The position numbers and the translations under genes are program-made. The notes under the pieces are model-generated. The model was given only the letters and a program-made list of their open reading frames with translations. It searched no databases and had not been told where the DNA came from. 7,336 bases of DNA from an uncultured Lachnospiraceae bacterium (lineage in GTDB: Bacteria > Bacillota_A > Clostridia > Lachnospirales > Lachnospiraceae). The first letter of the stretch is position 1; the number at the start of each line of letters is the position of its first letter. The DNA is taken from positions 1 through 7,336 of the forward strand of contig CADBQK010000183.1 of NCBI GenBank assembly GCA_902796775.1, given 5' to 3'. Positions 6,720 to 7,336 of the stretch are shown in pieces.

Positions 6720-6788
6720 GGGTGAGTCAGGGGACGTATCTGGTGACTCAACTTTGTTGAGTCACCAGATACGTCCCCTGACTCACCC
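6720..6788. repeat. Perfect 33-bp inverted repeat of two REP-like hairpin units
   Basis: Bases 6720-6752 and 6756-6788 are exact reverse complements separated by TTT. Each arm contains its own smaller hairpin: TGAGTCA at 6723-6729 pairs with TGACTCA at 6744-6750 around a 14-nt segment, GGGGACGTATCTGG; the mirror unit is 6758-6785. A short hairpin with a GGGACG-like core, occurring as an inverted pair between genes, resembles REP/BIME elements mobilised by Y1 (IS200-like, RAYT) transposases. That origin is inferred; no transposase gene is in the window. The position between convergent genes is typical of such repeats. It lacks a T-tail, so it is not a classical terminator. Confidence 0.8.
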
Positions 6789-6815
6789 TGACTTGCCCTG
6801 AATTATACATCTGAT

Positions 6816-7336
6816 TTACTGCTTCAGCCAGGCCTTGAACTCTTCTGCGTCAAGTGTACCGGCTCTGGCCTGCCCGAGCTTTTCTTTAGCCTCTCTGTAC
6901 CAGAAAGAAAATTCGTCCCTGGTCATGTTTCGGACACGTTTACGGGGCTTGGTCATACGGGCATAATGCGCCTTGTAAGCTTTTGTATAAGCCATCAGGA
7001 GCTCGTCATTTTTAACGGCCATACTAAATGTCCGGGCATATCCGATCTGGGCACAGGTTTTACCGTCTGCTGTAAATACCCTCTGGCAATAATCAGAGTT
7101 TATACGCTTCTGGACAAAAAGTCTTCCGCAGTTTTTGCAGGGGATGATGGTGACCTTATGCCTGAGCACTTCGAGAAGTTCTATATAGAGAACTTCTTCA
7201 AAAGAGTTCAGGAAATAGTCCATATAACAGTCATCGTGTTCCTGAGCTTTCAGGGAAACGAGATTATAGCTTTTTTTATCCAGCAAAGCAGCATTTTTAG
7301 ATAGGACTGTTACAAACTGGGATGCGGCATAGTCAA
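6816..7336 (-). CDS. Partial DUF6076-like zinc-finger protein of unknown function
   Basis: The frame is open from the right edge to a TAA at 6816-6818, giving 172 residues of the C-terminal part; the true start lies beyond the window. A TTG at 7284-7286 is merely internal, because the frame continues upstream of it as DYAASQFVTVLSKNAA. Four cysteines in the visible part form C66-x2-C69-x13-C83-x10-C94, reading CKNCGRLFV then DYC and KTC, a probable zinc site. A basic segment (KPRKRVR, about 129-135) and a charged helical tail (DEFSFWYREAKEKL) follow. This layout matches what I recall of DUF6076, a clostridial family without known function. It converges on fixX, with the terminator and inverted repeat between them, and shows no functional link to the operon. 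DNA or RNA binding is possible from the zinc site and basic patch but not shown. Confidence 0.7.
   Translation of the reverse strand, partial: DYAASQFVTVLSKNAALLDKKSYNLVSLKAQEHDDCYMDYFLNSFEEVLYIELLEVLRHKVTIIPCKNCGRLFVQKRINSDYCQRVFTADGKTCAQIGYARTFSMAVKNDELLMAYTKAYKAHYARMTKPRKRVRNMTRDEFSFWYREAKEKLGQARAGTLDAEEFKAWLKQ

Noticed and set aside
6720..6788. CRISPR repeat, riboswitch or att site
   Set aside because: There is only one inverted pair with a 3-nt spacer, no array, no riboswitch-like core, and no integrase or tRNA gene nearby.
6643..6801. 52-codon + strand frame starting with ATG after a GGAAGGAG stretch
   Set aside because: The purine stretch abuts the ATG with no spacer, and the frame reads straight through the terminator and the palindrome, so it is very unlikely to be translated.
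6966..7304. 112-codon + strand frame opposite the DUF6076-like gene
   Set aside because: It is the complement of the better supported - strand frame, which carries the ordered cysteine motif and extends past the window edge.

Overview
The window reads as an operon-like run of energy-metabolism genes on the + strand, followed by a short intergenic region and one gene on the - strand that runs off the right edge. The source is most likely a strictly anaerobic bacterium, probably Bacillota/Clostridia. That rests on a fused LutB-LutA-type iron-sulfur protein, ferredoxin-like FixX with FixC, AAGGAGGT-type ribosome binding sites, intermediate GC, and a DUF6076-like protein, a family I associate with Clostridia. 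A menaquinone-using Coriobacteriia-type anaerobe is not excluded. Taxonomy is inference only.

Left part (1-2273): the last 19 codons of a LUD-domain (LutC-like) gene end at 60. A 726-residue protein follows, joining a LUD domain, two ferredoxin-type 4Fe-4S motifs and two CCG domains, which is LutB and LutA in one chain. This is the lactate (or related 2-hydroxyacid) oxidation module.

Middle part (2298-4979): three tightly packed genes make the last part of menaquinone. They are a long-chain trans-polyprenyl diphosphate synthase, the UbiA-family prenyltransferase MenA, and the UbiE/MenG methyltransferase. The two junctions inside this set are identical (TAG-TTT-ATG), which suggests translational coupling. 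Head-group genes are not in the window.

Right part (5025-6600): fixC and fixX encode an ETF:quinone-oxidoreductase-like flavoprotein and its ferredoxin partner. No fixA/fixB is adjacent. Together the genes suggest a lactate-oxidising iron-sulfur complex, a quinone pool and an enzyme that exchanges electrons between flavoprotein/ferredoxin carriers and quinone. The physical link between them is inferred from gene order, not shown.

Intergenic region (6601-6815): a strong, probably bidirectional rho-independent terminator at 6678-6708 is followed by a perfect 33-bp inverted repeat with a 3-nt spacer (6720-6788). Each arm is itself a small REP-like hairpin with a GGGGACG core. The - strand gene beyond it (stop at 6816) is a partial zinc-finger protein resembling DUF6076. 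I found no CRISPR array, tRNA, rRNA or intact mobile element.
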